Source: Nocardia vermiculata NBRC 100427 (lineage in GTDB: Bacteria > Actinomycetota > Actinomycetes > Mycobacteriales > Mycobacteriaceae). Taken from it: a DNA stretch of 59,364 nt. The DNA lies in contig NZ_BDCA01000027.1 in the NCBI RefSeq assembly GCF_001613265.1, forward strand, positions 1 to 59,364, read 5' to 3'. Positions within the stretch are counted from its first letter, which is position 1, and each line of letters starts with the position of its first letter. Positions 17,108-25,934 of this stretch are shown here, piece by piece. A model generated the notes under the pieces. The model had not been told where the DNA came from. It saw nothing but the letters and a program-made list of their open reading frames with translations, and did not search any database. The position numbers and the translations under genes were made by a program.

Positions 17108-17129
17108 TATGGCGTCACGTATGCCGTCA
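17108..17129. promoter_or_regulatory. direct-repeat operator candidate for the ribbon-helix-helix gene
   Basis: TATGGCGTCA (17108-17117) and TATGCCGTCA (17120-17129) are direct repeats with one mismatch and a 12-base period, starting nine bases upstream of the minus-strand ATG. Ribbon-helix-helix dimers typically bind such closely spaced sites. Confidence 0.5.
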
Positions 17130-17233
17130 TAACAAGGGGTTCATGATGTCTCCGGTGATGTCATGGTGGGAATGTGACCGGAATGGCAGGCCGATATGAC
17201 GGACGACGGTGCGGAGCGGTGCCGACGACCGGG

Positions 17234-17239
17234 TAGCCT
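17234..17239 (+). promoter_or_regulatory. -10 box of dapA
   Basis: TAGCCT ends eight bases before the ATG at 17248 and there is no ribosome site, indicating a leaderless transcript. Confidence 0.5.
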
Positions 17240-17247
17240 TTCTGACC

Positions 17248-18156
17248 ATGACGAACGGTGAATCGACGCGAACGGAGCTGCGCGCGTCCGGCACGGTCGG
17301 CGTCGCGATGGTGACCCCCTTTACCGCCGAGGGCAAGCTCGATGTCGATGCCGGCGTTGCCCTCGCGTCGCGCCTGGTAGACCGTGGCGTCGATCTGCTC
17401 GCCATCTCCGGCACCACGGGAGAATCGCCGACCACCACCGAGTCGGAGAAGTACGATCTGCTGCGCGCCGTCGTCGACACCGTGGGGCACCGCGCCACCG
17501 TCATCGCGGGCGCCGGTACCTACGACACCACGCACAGCATCGAACTGGCGCGCAATGCCGAGCGTGCGGGTGCGCACGGTTTGCTGGTGGTGACTCCGTA
17601 CTACTCGCGCCCCTCCCAGGAGGGTCTGCTGGCGCACTTCACCGCCGTCGCCGATGCCACCGACCTGCCGGTCACCCTCTACGACATTCCGCCGCGCTCG
17701 ATCGTGCCCATCGCGCCCGATACGCTGCGCCGGCTCGCCGAGCATCCGAATATCGTTGCGGTGAAGGACGCCAAGGGCGACCTGGGCGCCGGCGCCGAAC
17801 TCATCGCCGACACCGGACTGGCCTATTACTCCGGCGACGATGTGCTGAACCTGCCGTGGCTGTCGGTGGGTGCCGTCGGTTTCATCAGCGTCATCGGCCA
17901 CCTGGTACCCGAACGGCTCGTGCAGTTGCGCGATGCCTATGCCGCGGGCGAGGTGACCCTGGCTCGTGACGTGAATGCCAGTCTGTTGCCGGTGAACCGG
18001 GCGATGGCGCGGGTCGGCGGGGTAGCGCTGATCAAATCCGCGCTCCGGCTCCTCGGCATGGAGGTGGGTGAACCGCGCCTGCCGCAGCTGATGCCGGTGG
18101 GTCCGAATCTCGATCCGATCGTTGCCGAATTGCGGCTGGCGGGAGTGCTTGCATGA
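17248..18156 (+). CDS. dapA: 4-hydroxy-tetrahydrodipicolinate synthase
   Basis: A 302-residue TIM-barrel enzyme that condenses pyruvate with aspartate semialdehyde, the first committed step to lysine and meso-diaminopimelate for peptidoglycan. Seen: SGTTGESPT (about 54-62, substrate carboxylate binding), the Tyr of VTLYDIPPRS near 145, and the Schiff-base Lys in VAVKDAKGD near 173. Length is as usual. The ATG at 17248 follows a TAGCCT box, as for a leaderless mRNA. The stop overlaps the ATG of rnj by four bases, the dapA-rnj pair also found in mycobacteria. dapF, a later pathway step, is in the same window. Confidence 0.95.
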   Translation: MTNGESTRTELRASGTVGVAMVTPFTAEGKLDVDAGVALASRLVDRGVDLLAISGTTGESPTTTESEKYDLLRAVVDTVGHRATVIAGAGTYDTTHSIELARNAERAGAHGLLVVTPYYSRPSQEGLLAHFTAVADATDLPVTLYDIPPRSIVPIAPDTLRRLAEHPNIVAVKDAKGDLGAGAELIADTGLAYYSGDDVLNLPWLSVGAVGFISVIGHLVPERLVQLRDAYAAGEVTLARDVNASLLPVNRAMARVGGVALIKSALRLLGMEVGEPRLPQLMPVGPNLDPIVAELRLAGVLA

Positions 18157-20195
18157 GTGAACCGGTTAATCGTCGTCCACGTCGGTCTGCGAGCCGCGCC
18201 GCGGGAGCCCCGAAGCCGGCGCCTGCCACGGCGCCCGCCGAGGCTGTGCGGCCTGCGGCCGTGCCAACGGAGACGGCCGGTGCCCCGCGCCCGGCGACCA
18301 CTGCCGCCGCGCAGACCGAGCCCGCTGCGACGCCGCCGGAGCCCGCTCGCGCGGCGCAGCCGGAGCAAGCTCAGGCCGCGGAACAGGCCGGTGGGCGCTC
18401 GGGTTCGGGACGGCGTGGCGACGCCGGCTCCGACCGCGGCCGGTCCAGGCGTTCGGGGCGCGGGCGTCAGTCCGGTCGCGGACGCTCGGAGCAGGCTGCG
18501 CCGCAACCGATGTCGCCGGCGCTACCGGCGAACCTGCCGCCCAAGCTGCCCAAGCAGGGCCTGCGGGTCTTCGCGCTGGGCGGGATCGGTGAAATCGGCC
18601 GCAACATGACCGTGTTCGAATACGGCGGCTCGCTGCTGATCATCGATTGCGGTGTGCTGTTCCCCGAGGACCAGCAACCGGGCGTCGACCTGATCCTGCC
18701 CGACTTCCGCCCGATCGAGGATCGCATCGACGATGTGGCCGCAGTGGTGCTGACCCACGGGCACGAGGACCACATCGGCGCGGTGCCGTTCCTGCTGCGG
18801 CTACGTCCCGACATTCCGGTGGTGGGCTCCAAGTTCACGCTCGCGCTCGTCGCCGCGAAATGCCGCGAACATCGGCTGCAACCCAAACTGGTCGAGGTCA
18901 CCGAGGGGCAGTCGACCACGCACGGCCCGTTCGGCTGTGAATACTTTGCGGTCAACCATTCGATTCCGGATGCCATCGCCGTCGCGATCCGGACCCCGGC
19001 CGGGCTGGCGTTGCACACCGGCGACATCAAACTCGACCAGCTGCCACTCGACGGCCGGCTCACCGACCTGGCCGGGTTCTCCCGGCTGGGCGACGAGGGT
19101 GTCGACCTGTTCCTGGTCGACTCCACCAACGCCGAGGTACCCGGATTCGTCACCCCGGAACGCGAGATCGGCCCGGTGCTCGACAATGTCATCGGCAAGG
19201 CGACCGGCCGCGTGATCGTGGCCTCGTTCGCCAGCCACGTGCACCGCATCCAGCAGGTCGTCGACGTTGCCGAACGGCACGGCCGGCGCATCTGCTTCGT
19301 CGGCCGCTCGATGGTCCGCAACATGCAGATCGCCCAGGACCTGGGATATCTGAACCTGCCCGAGGGCATCATCGTCGATCTGGATCAGGCCGCGAACCTT
19401 CCGGTGCACAAACTGGTGCTCATCTCGACCGGGTCGCAGGGTGAGCCGTTGTCGGCGCTGTCGCGGATGGCCCGCGGTGACCACCGGCAGATCAACATTC
19501 GCCCCGACGATCTCGTGGTGCTGGCTTCCTCGCTCATCCCGGGCAACGAGAACGCGGTCTTCACCGTCGTCAACGGCCTGGCCCGGCTCGGCGCGACGGT
19601 GGTCACCCAGCAGAGCGCGAAGGTGCACGTCTCCGGACATGCCTCGGCCGGTGAGCTGCTGTACCTGTACAACGCGGTGCGGCCCACCAACGCCATGCCC
19701 GTGCACGGTGAATGGCGGCACCTGCGTGCCAACGCCGCCCTCGCCGTCGCGACCGGCGTACCCGAGGACCGGGTCGCGCTCGCCGAGGACGGCGTGGTGG
19801 TGGATCTGGTCGACGGCATCGCCACGATCGTCGGCCGCTATCCCGTCGGTCAGGTCTACGTCGACGGTCTGTCGGTCGGTGATGTGGGTGAATCGACGCT
19901 CTCCGACCGCCTCGTCCTGGGCGAGGGCGGCTTCATCGCGATCACCGTTGCGGTCGACGCGACCACCGGTAAAGCGGTCAGCCCGCCCGAAGTCAGCGGA
20001 CGCGGATTCTCCGATGACCCGGGCGCGCTCATGGGAGCGCGTGAACTGGTGGAAGCCGAGCTGCTGCGACTGGCCGGTGAAGGCGTGACCGACACCCACC
20101 GCATCGCACAGGGGGTCCGCCGGGTCGTCGGCCGCTGGGTTGCCGACACCTATCGCCGCCGCCCGATGATCGTCCCGACCGTCATCGGAGTCTGA
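18153..20195 (+). CDS. rnj: ribonuclease J with long disordered N-terminus
   Basis: A 680-residue metallo-beta-lactamase/beta-CASP RNase. The catalytic metal motif THGHEDHIG is near 201-209, and later His/Asp motifs include HTGDIKLD, LVDSTNAE, FASHVHRIQQ and SGHAS. RNase J acts as both 5' exonuclease and endonuclease in rRNA maturation and mRNA decay. The core begins near residue 128; before it lies an Ala/Pro/Arg-rich segment of about 125 residues with Arg-Gly-rich stretches, predicted to be disordered and possibly RNA-binding. Mycobacterial homologues lack most of this extension. Translation is coupled to dapA by an ATGA overlap. Confidence 0.93.
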   Translation: MSEPVNRRPRRSASRAAGAPKPAPATAPAEAVRPAAVPTETAGAPRPATTAAAQTEPAATPPEPARAAQPEQAQAAEQAGGRSGSGRRGDAGSDRGRSRRSGRGRQSGRGRSEQAAPQPMSPALPANLPPKLPKQGLRVFALGGIGEIGRNMTVFEYGGSLLIIDCGVLFPEDQQPGVDLILPDFRPIEDRIDDVAAVVLTHGHEDHIGAVPFLLRLRPDIPVVGSKFTLALVAAKCREHRLQPKLVEVTEGQSTTHGPFGCEYFAVNHSIPDAIAVAIRTPAGLALHTGDIKLDQLPLDGRLTDLAGFSRLGDEGVDLFLVDSTNAEVPGFVTPEREIGPVLDNVIGKATGRVIVASFASHVHRIQQVVDVAERHGRRICFVGRSMVRNMQIAQDLGYLNLPEGIIVDLDQAANLPVHKLVLISTGSQGEPLSALSRMARGDHRQINIRPDDLVVLASSLIPGNENAVFTVVNGLARLGATVVTQQSAKVHVSGHASAGELLYLYNAVRPTNAMPVHGEWRHLRANAALAVATGVPEDRVALAEDGVVVDLVDGIATIVGRYPVGQVYVDGLSVGDVGESTLSDRLVLGEGGFIAITVAVDATTGKAVSPPEVSGRGFSDDPGALMGARELVEAELLRLAGEGVTDTHRIAQGVRRVVGRWVADTYRRRPMIVPTVIGV

Positions 20196-20203
20196 ACCCA
20201 GCC

Positions 20204-20242
20204 GACGCTGCGCTACCGCCTCCGCGCCTGTCCCATTACGCT
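20204..20242 (+). repeat. 39-bp direct repeat, copy 1
   Basis: Identical over 39 bases to 20279-20317, with a period of 75 bp, just after the rnj stop. It ends in CCCATTACGCT; the reverse complement of these 11 bases occurs at 20255-20265, so copy 1 can also form a hairpin with the spacer. Confidence 0.9.
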
Positions 20243-20278
20243 GTGCCGAATTGGAGCGTAATGGGGGCGCTGCGTGGT

Positions 20279-20317
20279 GACGCTGCGCTACCGCCTCCGC
20301 GCCTGTCCCATTACGCT
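20279..20317 (+). repeat. 39-bp direct repeat, copy 2, containing the promoter -10
   Basis: Perfect second copy of 20204-20242. Its last six bases, TACGCT, fit a TANNNT -10 box seven bases before the ATG at 20325. The duplicated unit therefore probably carries the promoter of the downstream gene. Confidence 0.85.
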
Positions 20318-20324
20318 CGGCGGC

Positions 20325-20948
20325 ATGAGTATGGCTCAACGGGAACGCCGGGCTCTGGTTGCCACGATGACGGCGGTGGGGCCGGGCGCCCCGACGCTGT
20401 GCGGGACCTGGACCGTGCAGGATCTGGCCGCGCACCTGGTGGTACGGGAGCGGCGGCCCGACGCGGCGCCCGGGATCCTGGTGAAACCCCTGGCCGGTTA
20501 TCTGGAATCGGTGCAGGCCAAAGTGGCGCAGCAGCCGTTCGCCGAGCTGCTGGAACAGATCCGCACCGGACCGCCGTGGTGGTCGCCGCTGAAACCGGTC
20601 GACGCCGTGGCCAATCTGACCGAGATGTTCGTCCATCACGAGGACGTGCTGCGGGCCGGGACCGAGTGGGAGCCGCGCCTGCTGACCGCGGGTGACGAGG
20701 CGAAACTGTGGTCGGCGACGCGGCGGATGGCCCGGATGGCCTATCGGAAGTCGCCGGTCACGGTGGTCCTCGCGACGCCGGACGGGGAACGCGTGACCGC
20801 CCACAATGTCGGTGGTGACGCCGTCGTCCTCACCGGGCAGCCCTCGGAGTTGCTGCTCCATGCCTTCGGCCGCAACGAGGTCCGCATCGACGCCTCGGGT
20901 GACGCCGCGGACATCGAGGCCGTATTCGCCACCGACCGTAGCGTCTGA
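20325..20948 (+). CDS. TIGR03085-family protein (DinB/MDMPI-like)
   Basis: A 207-residue protein beginning MSMAQRERRALVATMTAVG and continuing with CGTWTVQDLAAHLVVRERRPDAA, the N-terminal pattern of the actinobacterial TIGR03085 family, related to DinB and mycothiol-dependent maleylpyruvate isomerase-like helical bundles. The His residues in DLAAHLV and in MFVHHEDVLR could bind a metal, as in those folds. The biochemical role is unknown. The start lies seven bases after TACGCT, so the mRNA may be leaderless; the next in-frame ATG is at 20331. It lies between rnj and ftsK. Confidence 0.8.
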   Translation: MSMAQRERRALVATMTAVGPGAPTLCGTWTVQDLAAHLVVRERRPDAAPGILVKPLAGYLESVQAKVAQQPFAELLEQIRTGPPWWSPLKPVDAVANLTEMFVHHEDVLRAGTEWEPRLLTAGDEAKLWSATRRMARMAYRKSPVTVVLATPDGERVTAHNVGGDAVVLTGQPSELLLHAFGRNEVRIDASGDAADIEAVFATDRSV

Positions 20949-21168
20949 CCTGCGGTTCGAGGTGAGGTGCGGCCACCGGTCCGCGTCGTTCGCTGCGCGG
21001 ACCACGGCCACGCCGGTCCGGCACGCGGTTCCGGGGCGTTTCAGGGTCTACTCGGTCGCGCTCTCGCAGTGCCCAGAGCACCGGATTCGGCCGTTGACGG
21101 CGCTGTGAGGTCGGCAATGATGCGGCCGGTGTGGGTGTTGCGGATGGTCCCGATGGGGCTGTTGCGGC

Positions 21169-21174
21169 TAGCCT
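21169..21174 (+). promoter_or_regulatory. -10 box of ftsK
   Basis: TAGCCT ends six bases before the ATG at 21181 and no separate ribosome site is visible, so ftsK is likely leaderless. Confidence 0.45.
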
Positions 21175-21180
21175 GAGGTC

Positions 21181-23766
21181 ATGGCAGGTAAGTCCCGCGG
21201 CACCACGGCATCCAGTTCGCGGGCGGGATCCACCAGGGGGCGGGCGCAGCCACGGTCTCGCTCCGGTGGCTCTCGCGCCCGTTCGGCGCCGCGTGCCCGC
21301 AAGGCCCCTGCGCGCAGGCCGGTGCGCCGGCCACCACCGGCCGCACCGATGACGGTGATCGGCCGCGGTATCGGCAACAGCTGGTCGATGCTGGCGCGCG
21401 GATTCGGTGCCACCACCCGAACCATCAGCCGCGCGGGGGAGATCGAGCACGGGCACCGCCGGGACGGTATCGCGCTGGCACTGGTCGCTTTCAGTGTGAT
21501 CATCGCTGCGGCGGTCTGGCTGTCGGCGGGCGGCCCCGTCGGACACGCCGTCGACACCGCCGTGCGCGCGATCGCAGGGTCGGCCGCTGCGGTGCTGCCG
21601 TTCCTCGCCTCGGCGATCGCGGTGATACTGATGCGCACCGAACCACATCCCGAAATCCGTCCACGCCTGGTCCTCGGCGGCCTGCTGATGGGTCTGCCCG
21701 CCCTGGGGGTCTGGCATGTGCTGGCCGGTGCGCCCGCCGATGCGCACGGTCGTGCGCACGCGGCCGGGTTCGTCGGCTTCGTGCTGGGTGGGCCACTGAC
21801 CAACGGACTCACCGGTTGGCTGGCGGTGCCATTGCTGTTGCTGGCCATGGTCTTCGGCTTGCTGCTGCTCACCGGAACGACGGTGCGCGAAGTGCCGCAC
21901 CGGTTCCGGGAGCTGCTGGGTGTGCCCGACCCCGAATACGACGACTACGACGGGCAATACGGGCTCTACGACCCGGAGAACTACGACGACGACGGCTTCC
22001 CCGCGCACAAGCCTCGCTCGGGACGCCGTGGCCGGACTCCGTCGGAGAACTATCCGGCCGACGAGTTCGGTGCCGACGCGGCCACCGAGGTGCTCGGCGA
22101 ACCGCCGCTGCGTGCGGCCAAGGACATCGGTGCCGACCAGCCCGAGGAGCCGGCGGCCGCACCGAAACCCAAGCCCCGCAAGGCGCCCAAGGTCGTCGAT
22201 CAGACGCCGGAACCGCCACCGCAGCAGCAACTGGAGTTCGTCACCGACCGCGAGGTCGACGGCGACTATCAGTTGCCGCCGCTGTCGCTGCTCACCGATG
22301 GCGACGCCCCCAAGAAGCGCAGTGCCGCCAACGAATCGATGATCGAGGCCATCACCGAGGTGCTGGTGCAGTTCAAGATCGATGCCGCGGTCACCGGATT
22401 CGTGCGGGGCCCGACGGTCACCCGCTACGAGGTGGAACTCGGCCCCGGCGTGAAGGTCGAGAAGATCACCGCGCTGGCCCGCAATATCGCCTATGCGGTG
22501 GCGACCGAGAATGTGCGTTTGCTCGCCCCCATTCCGGGCAAGTCCGCGGTCGGTATCGAGGTGCCCAACTCCGATCGTGAGCTGGTGCGGCTCGCCGATG
22601 TGCTCAAGGCCCCCTCGACCCGAAACGACCACCATCCCTTGGTGATCGGTCTGGGCAAGAACATCGAGGGTGAATTCGTCTCCGCCAACCTGGCGAAGAT
22701 GCCGCATCTCCTGGTGGCCGGTTCGACCGGTTCCGGTAAGTCGAGTTTCGTCAATTCGATGCTGGTCTCGCTGCTCGGGCGTGCCACACCCGATGAGGTG
22801 CGGATGATCCTCATCGACCCGAAGATGGTGGAACTGACGCCCTACGAGGGCATCCCGCATCTGATCACGCCCATCATCACCCAGCCCAAGAAGGCGGCCG
22901 CCGCCCTCGCCTGGCTGGTGGAGGAGATGGAACAGCGGTATCAGGACATGCAGGCCACGAAGGTCCGTCATATCGACGACTTCAACAAGAAGGTGAAATC
23001 GGGGCAGATCACCACGCCACTGGGCAGTGAGCGGGTGTACCGGCCCTACCCCTACATCCTGGCCATCGTCGACGAGCTGGCCGACCTGATGATGACGGCG
23101 CCGCGCGACGTGGAAGACGCCATCGTGCGCATCACCCAGAAGGCGCGTGCCGCCGGAATTCACCTGGTGCTGGCCACGCAGCGGCCGTCGGTGGATGTGG
23201 TCACCGGTCTGATCAAGACCAATGTGCCCTCCCGGTTGGCCTTCGCCACCTCGTCGCTGACAGATTCGCGCGTCATCCTCGATCAGCCGGGCGCCGAGAA
23301 GCTGATCGGCATGGGCGACGGGTTGTTCCTGCCGATGGGCGCCTCCAAGCCGACCCGCCTGCAAGGTGCGTTCATCTCCGACGAGGAGATCGAGGGTGTC
23401 GTCGACTTCTCCAAGAATCAGGCCGAACCCGACTATCAGGAGGGCGTCACCAGCGCCAAGGCCGGCGCGAAGAAGGACGTCGATCCGGATATCGGCGACG
23501 ATCTCGATGTCTTCCTGCAGGCGGTCGAACTGGTGGTCAGCTCGCAGTTCGGATCGACATCGATGTTGCAGCGCAAGCTGCGGGTGGGTTTCGCCAAGGC
23601 GGGCCGGTTGATGGACCTGATGGAGACGCGTGGCGTGGTCGGTCCGAGCGAGGGCTCCAAGGCACGGGACGTGCTGATCAAACCCGACGAGCTGGACGGG
23701 TTGCTGTATTCGATTCGCGGCGGCGGCGACGCGGAGGAAGCGGCACCGGCCGAAGCCGAGGTGTGA
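21181..23766 (+). CDS. ftsK: DNA translocase FtsK
   Basis: An 861-residue septal DNA pump. An Arg/Ser-rich N-terminal tail precedes about four membrane segments (95-240) that anchor it at the division site. A linker rich in Asp, Tyr and Pro follows (245-370). The motor domain has Walker A GSTGSGKSS near 514-522, Walker B LAIVDELADLMM near 627-638 and the ATPase signature TQRPSVDVVTGLIK. The C-terminal winged-helix gamma domain (about 775-845) has QRKLRVGFAKAGRLMDLME and would read the polar chromosome sequences. It moves the terminus region and activates XerCD resolution. Confidence 0.95.
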   Translation: MAGKSRGTTASSSRAGSTRGRAQPRSRSGGSRARSAPRARKAPARRPVRRPPPAAPMTVIGRGIGNSWSMLARGFGATTRTISRAGEIEHGHRRDGIALALVAFSVIIAAAVWLSAGGPVGHAVDTAVRAIAGSAAAVLPFLASAIAVILMRTEPHPEIRPRLVLGGLLMGLPALGVWHVLAGAPADAHGRAHAAGFVGFVLGGPLTNGLTGWLAVPLLLLAMVFGLLLLTGTTVREVPHRFRELLGVPDPEYDDYDGQYGLYDPENYDDDGFPAHKPRSGRRGRTPSENYPADEFGADAATEVLGEPPLRAAKDIGADQPEEPAAAPKPKPRKAPKVVDQTPEPPPQQQLEFVTDREVDGDYQLPPLSLLTDGDAPKKRSAANESMIEAITEVLVQFKIDAAVTGFVRGPTVTRYEVELGPGVKVEKITALARNIAYAVATENVRLLAPIPGKSAVGIEVPNSDRELVRLADVLKAPSTRNDHHPLVIGLGKNIEGEFVSANLAKMPHLLVAGSTGSGKSSFVNSMLVSLLGRATPDEVRMILIDPKMVELTPYEGIPHLITPIITQPKKAAAALAWLVEEMEQRYQDMQATKVRHIDDFNKKVKSGQITTPLGSERVYRPYPYILAIVDELADLMMTAPRDVEDAIVRITQKARAAGIHLVLATQRPSVDVVTGLIKTNVPSRLAFATSSLTDSRVILDQPGAEKLIGMGDGLFLPMGASKPTRLQGAFISDEEIEGVVDFSKNQAEPDYQEGVTSAKAGAKKDVDPDIGDDLDVFLQAVELVVSSQFGSTSMLQRKLRVGFAKAGRLMDLMETRGVVGPSEGSKARDVLIKPDELDGLLYSIRGGGDAEEAAPAEAEV

Positions 23767-23775
23767 CCGGCCGGG

Positions 23776-24186
23776 TCAGGCCCCGGGGTTCTCGCGCTGG
23801 ATCTGTTCGGCCGCTTCGGCGCTGATGCGGTCGAACTGCGCACCCATGGCGGCGGCCAGGGCGTTGGCCGCCGACAGCGGGCGGACCATCACCATCAGGT
23901 CGTCGATGAGACCGTCGTCGTCCACATGGATGAAGTCGCAGCCGCTGACGGTCTTTCCGTCGACCTTCGCCTCGAACAGCAGTGCCGAATCGCGGCCGTC
24001 GGTGATCTCACGGACGTAGCGGAAATCCTCGAACACCCGCATCACGCCGCGCAGGATCGCGGCGGTGATCGGGCGTCCCGGATAGGGCTTGAACGCCACC
24101 GGACTGGTGAATACCACGTTGTCGGCCAGCAGCGCTTCGATCGCTGCGGTGTCTCGTGCCTCCACGGCCTTCCGGAATGCCTGCAT
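23776..24186 (-). CDS. NTF2-like (SnoaL-type) protein
   Basis: A 136-residue single-domain protein starting MQAFRKAVEARDTAAIEALLADNVVFTS in outline, the helix pair and strand of the SnoaL/NTF2-like fold, ending with helices ANALAAAMGAQFDRI. The usual cone-shaped pocket suggests binding or turnover of a small molecule, but no catalytic residues can be assigned. The ATG at 24186 follows GAGGTGGCG. Its stop is 9 bp from the convergent ftsK stop; the YciI-like gene lies upstream on the same strand. Confidence 0.7.
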   Translation of the reverse strand: MQAFRKAVEARDTAAIEALLADNVVFTSPVAFKPYPGRPITAAILRGVMRVFEDFRYVREITDGRDSALLFEAKVDGKTVSGCDFIHVDDDGLIDDLMVMVRPLSAANALAAAMGAQFDRISAEAAEQIQRENPGA

Positions 24187-24242
24187 CGCCACCTCGCATA
24201 TGCAACTAGTTGAGTATGTGGTGGATCGTAACTCCCGAACCG

Positions 24243-24527
24243 TCAGGACACGAAGGCACCCATCACCGGCGTCCACTCGGTGAACTGTTTGCGCTCGATC
24301 AGGTCGTGTTCGGCGAACGGGTCCGCGGTCAGCAGTTCGGTCATCGCCGCGTCGTTCTCGGCACGGAACAGGATCAGTGCGCCGGACCCGTCGGCATAAG
24401 GGCCGGTGGCCAGCACCACGCCCCGGTCGACCAGCTCCGACAACCAGGCGCGGTGGAGCGGACGATGCCCGTCGCGGGCGGCGGCGGTCGCCTCGGAATA
24501 GGTGTACTGGACTGCGAAGATGGGCAC
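24243..24527 (-). CDS. YciI-like protein
   Basis: A 94-residue protein with the YciI pattern: a strand IFAVQYTYSE, then RPLHRAWLSELVDRGVVLATGPY with the conserved His, GALILFRAENDAAMTELLTADPF and a closing strand with FTEW. The fold is a ferredoxin-like dimer with a His/Asp site; most members have no known reaction. It lies between ftsK and the acetyltransferase gene, roughly where mycobacteria carry a small gene. Confidence 0.75.
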   Translation of the reverse strand: MPIFAVQYTYSEATAAARDGHRPLHRAWLSELVDRGVVLATGPYADGSGALILFRAENDAAMTELLTADPFAEHDLIERKQFTEWTPVMGAFVS

Positions 24528-24609
24528 GGGATCTCCCGGGGAATGTCGGAGCGGGCGAGGGAGTAGCGGTCGATGGATGCAGGAATGCCCGGCGTGAACG
24601 GGCGAGCCC

Positions 24610-25152
24610 TCACAGGGTCAGCAGCATCCGGGTGTTGCCGAGGGTATTCGGTTTCACGTAGCTGAGATCGAGGAATTCGGCCACACCGGTGTCGTAGGAG
24701 CGGCACATTTCCGCGAAGACCTCCGCGGTCACCGGGGTGCCGTCGATCTCGGCGAAGCCGTGCCGGGAGAAGAACGGAACCTCGAAGGTGAGTACGAACA
24801 ACCGCTGCAACTGCAGTTCGCGGGCGGTGGTGATGAGCTGATCCACGAGCACACGCCCGACGCCGTGGCCCTTGACATCGGGATGTACCGCGACGGTGCG
24901 TACCTCTCCCAGGTCGGCCCACAGCACGTGTAATGCGCCACATCCCACGATGCGCGCGCCGATCTCGGCGACCCAGAACTCCTGGACCGATTCGTAGAGC
25001 GTGACCAGATTCTTTTCCAGCAGAATCCGGCCCGCATAGACGTCGATGAGGCTTTTGATGGCGGGCACGTCCGAGGTTCGGGCACGTCGGACGCGTACGG
25101 TGCCGGGACTGGTGGCGCCGATCGAATCGCTGTGAGGTGCCCGCGTGGTCAT
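24610..25152 (-). CDS. argA: GNAT acetyltransferase, ArgA (Rv2747)-type amino-acid N-acetyltransferase
   Basis: A 180-residue GNAT enzyme. Acetyl-CoA binding motif A is VRTVAVHPDVKGHGVGRVLV (about 98-117); the C-terminal part has LTFEVPFFSRHGFAEIDG. This matches the short mycobacterial Rv2747 type, which acetylates glutamate (or glutamine) in arginine synthesis, and the gene sits between ftsK and pgsA as in M. tuberculosis. The start at 25152 lies seven bases after a TACTGT box on the minus strand, suggesting a leaderless mRNA. Substrate assignment rests on synteny. Confidence 0.8.
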   Translation of the reverse strand: MTTRAPHSDSIGATSPGTVRVRRARTSDVPAIKSLIDVYAGRILLEKNLVTLYESVQEFWVAEIGARIVGCGALHVLWADLGEVRTVAVHPDVKGHGVGRVLVDQLITTARELQLQRLFVLTFEVPFFSRHGFAEIDGTPVTAEVFAEMCRSYDTGVAEFLDLSYVKPNTLGNTRMLLTL

Positions 25153-25159
25153 GGGGTGC

Positions 25160-25165
25160 ACAGTA
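25160..25165 (-). promoter_or_regulatory. -10 box of the argA-type gene
   Basis: On the minus strand TACTGT ends seven bases before the ATG at 25152, the leaderless spacing. It faces the divergent pgsA gene. Confidence 0.45.
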
Positions 25166-25265
25166 GTCGGGCCGGCAAACGATAGTCTGGTGGAGTGCCG
25201 CACATCTCCTCTGCCCGCTCGTCCCGACCTACCGGGGTTCGCGGCTGCGTTCACTCCGGCCGGGG

Positions 25266-25934
25266 GTGCCGGTGAGCGTGCAGAGCGACGATATGGACAG
25301 ATCCTGGAGCGAAGCCGGTAGATCCCGGGCGAAACTCGTTTCCCCGCAAGTGAAGCGGACGGTCGAGCCCTCGGCGGTACCGCTGATGAACATCGCCAAT
25401 ATTCTGACGATCCTGCGCATCCTGATCGTCCCGGTTTTTCTGCTGGCACTGTTCGCCGCGGGCGGGCACGACACCGGTTGGCGCGTCGGTGCCGCCGCTC
25501 TGTTCGCCGTCGCCGCGATCACCGACCGCATCGATGGTCAGGTGGCGCGCAAGTACGGGCTCGTCACCGACTTCGGGAAACTGGCCGACCCCATCGCCGA
25601 CAAGGCATTGATCGGATCCGCGCTGATCGGGCTGTCCGTACTGGGAGACCTGCCGTGGTGGATCACCATCGTGATCTGCGCCCGCGAGATCGGGGTGACG
25701 CTGCTGCGGCTGGCAGTGGTGCGGCGCGGCGTGATCCCGGCCGGTCGCGGCGGGAAGGTCAAGACCCTGGTGCAGTCGGTCGCGATCGGTGTGCTGCTGC
25801 TCCCGCTGGCCGGCGCCTGGGCCACCACGGGGATGGCGCTGATGTATATCGCCCTGGTACTGACCGTGGTCACCGGTCTCGACTATGTCGTGCAGGCGGC
25901 GCGATTGTGGGCCCGCCCGGCCGAGCGGCGATGA
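25266..25934 (+). CDS. pgsA: CDP-diacylglycerol-glycerol-3-phosphate 3-phosphatidyltransferase (PgsA)
   Basis: A membrane enzyme of up to 222 residues that makes phosphatidylglycerol phosphate from CDP-diacylglycerol. The CDP-alcohol phosphotransferase signature D-x2-DG-x2-AR-x8-G-x3-D-x3-D is complete: it begins DRIDGQVARKYG near residue 87. About five or six membrane segments surround it. The start is uncertain: GTG at 25266 or 25272, or ATG at 25293; none has a strong ribosome site. Its stop overlaps the cinA ATG (ATGA). It occupies the pgsA3 position of mycobacteria. Confidence 0.88.
   Translation: MPVSVQSDDMDRSWSEAGRSRAKLVSPQVKRTVEPSAVPLMNIANILTILRILIVPVFLLALFAAGGHDTGWRVGAAALFAVAAITDRIDGQVARKYGLVTDFGKLADPIADKALIGSALIGLSVLGDLPWWITIVICAREIGVTLLRLAVVRRGVIPAGRGGKVKTLVQSVAIGVLLLPLAGAWATTGMALMYIALVLTVVTGLDYVVQAARLWARPAERR

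Noticed and set aside
18801..23364. Very long antisense open frames across rnj and ftsK
   Set aside because: They run opposite genes with complete family motifs; high G+C content suppresses stop codons in the complementary frames. No domains are visible in them.
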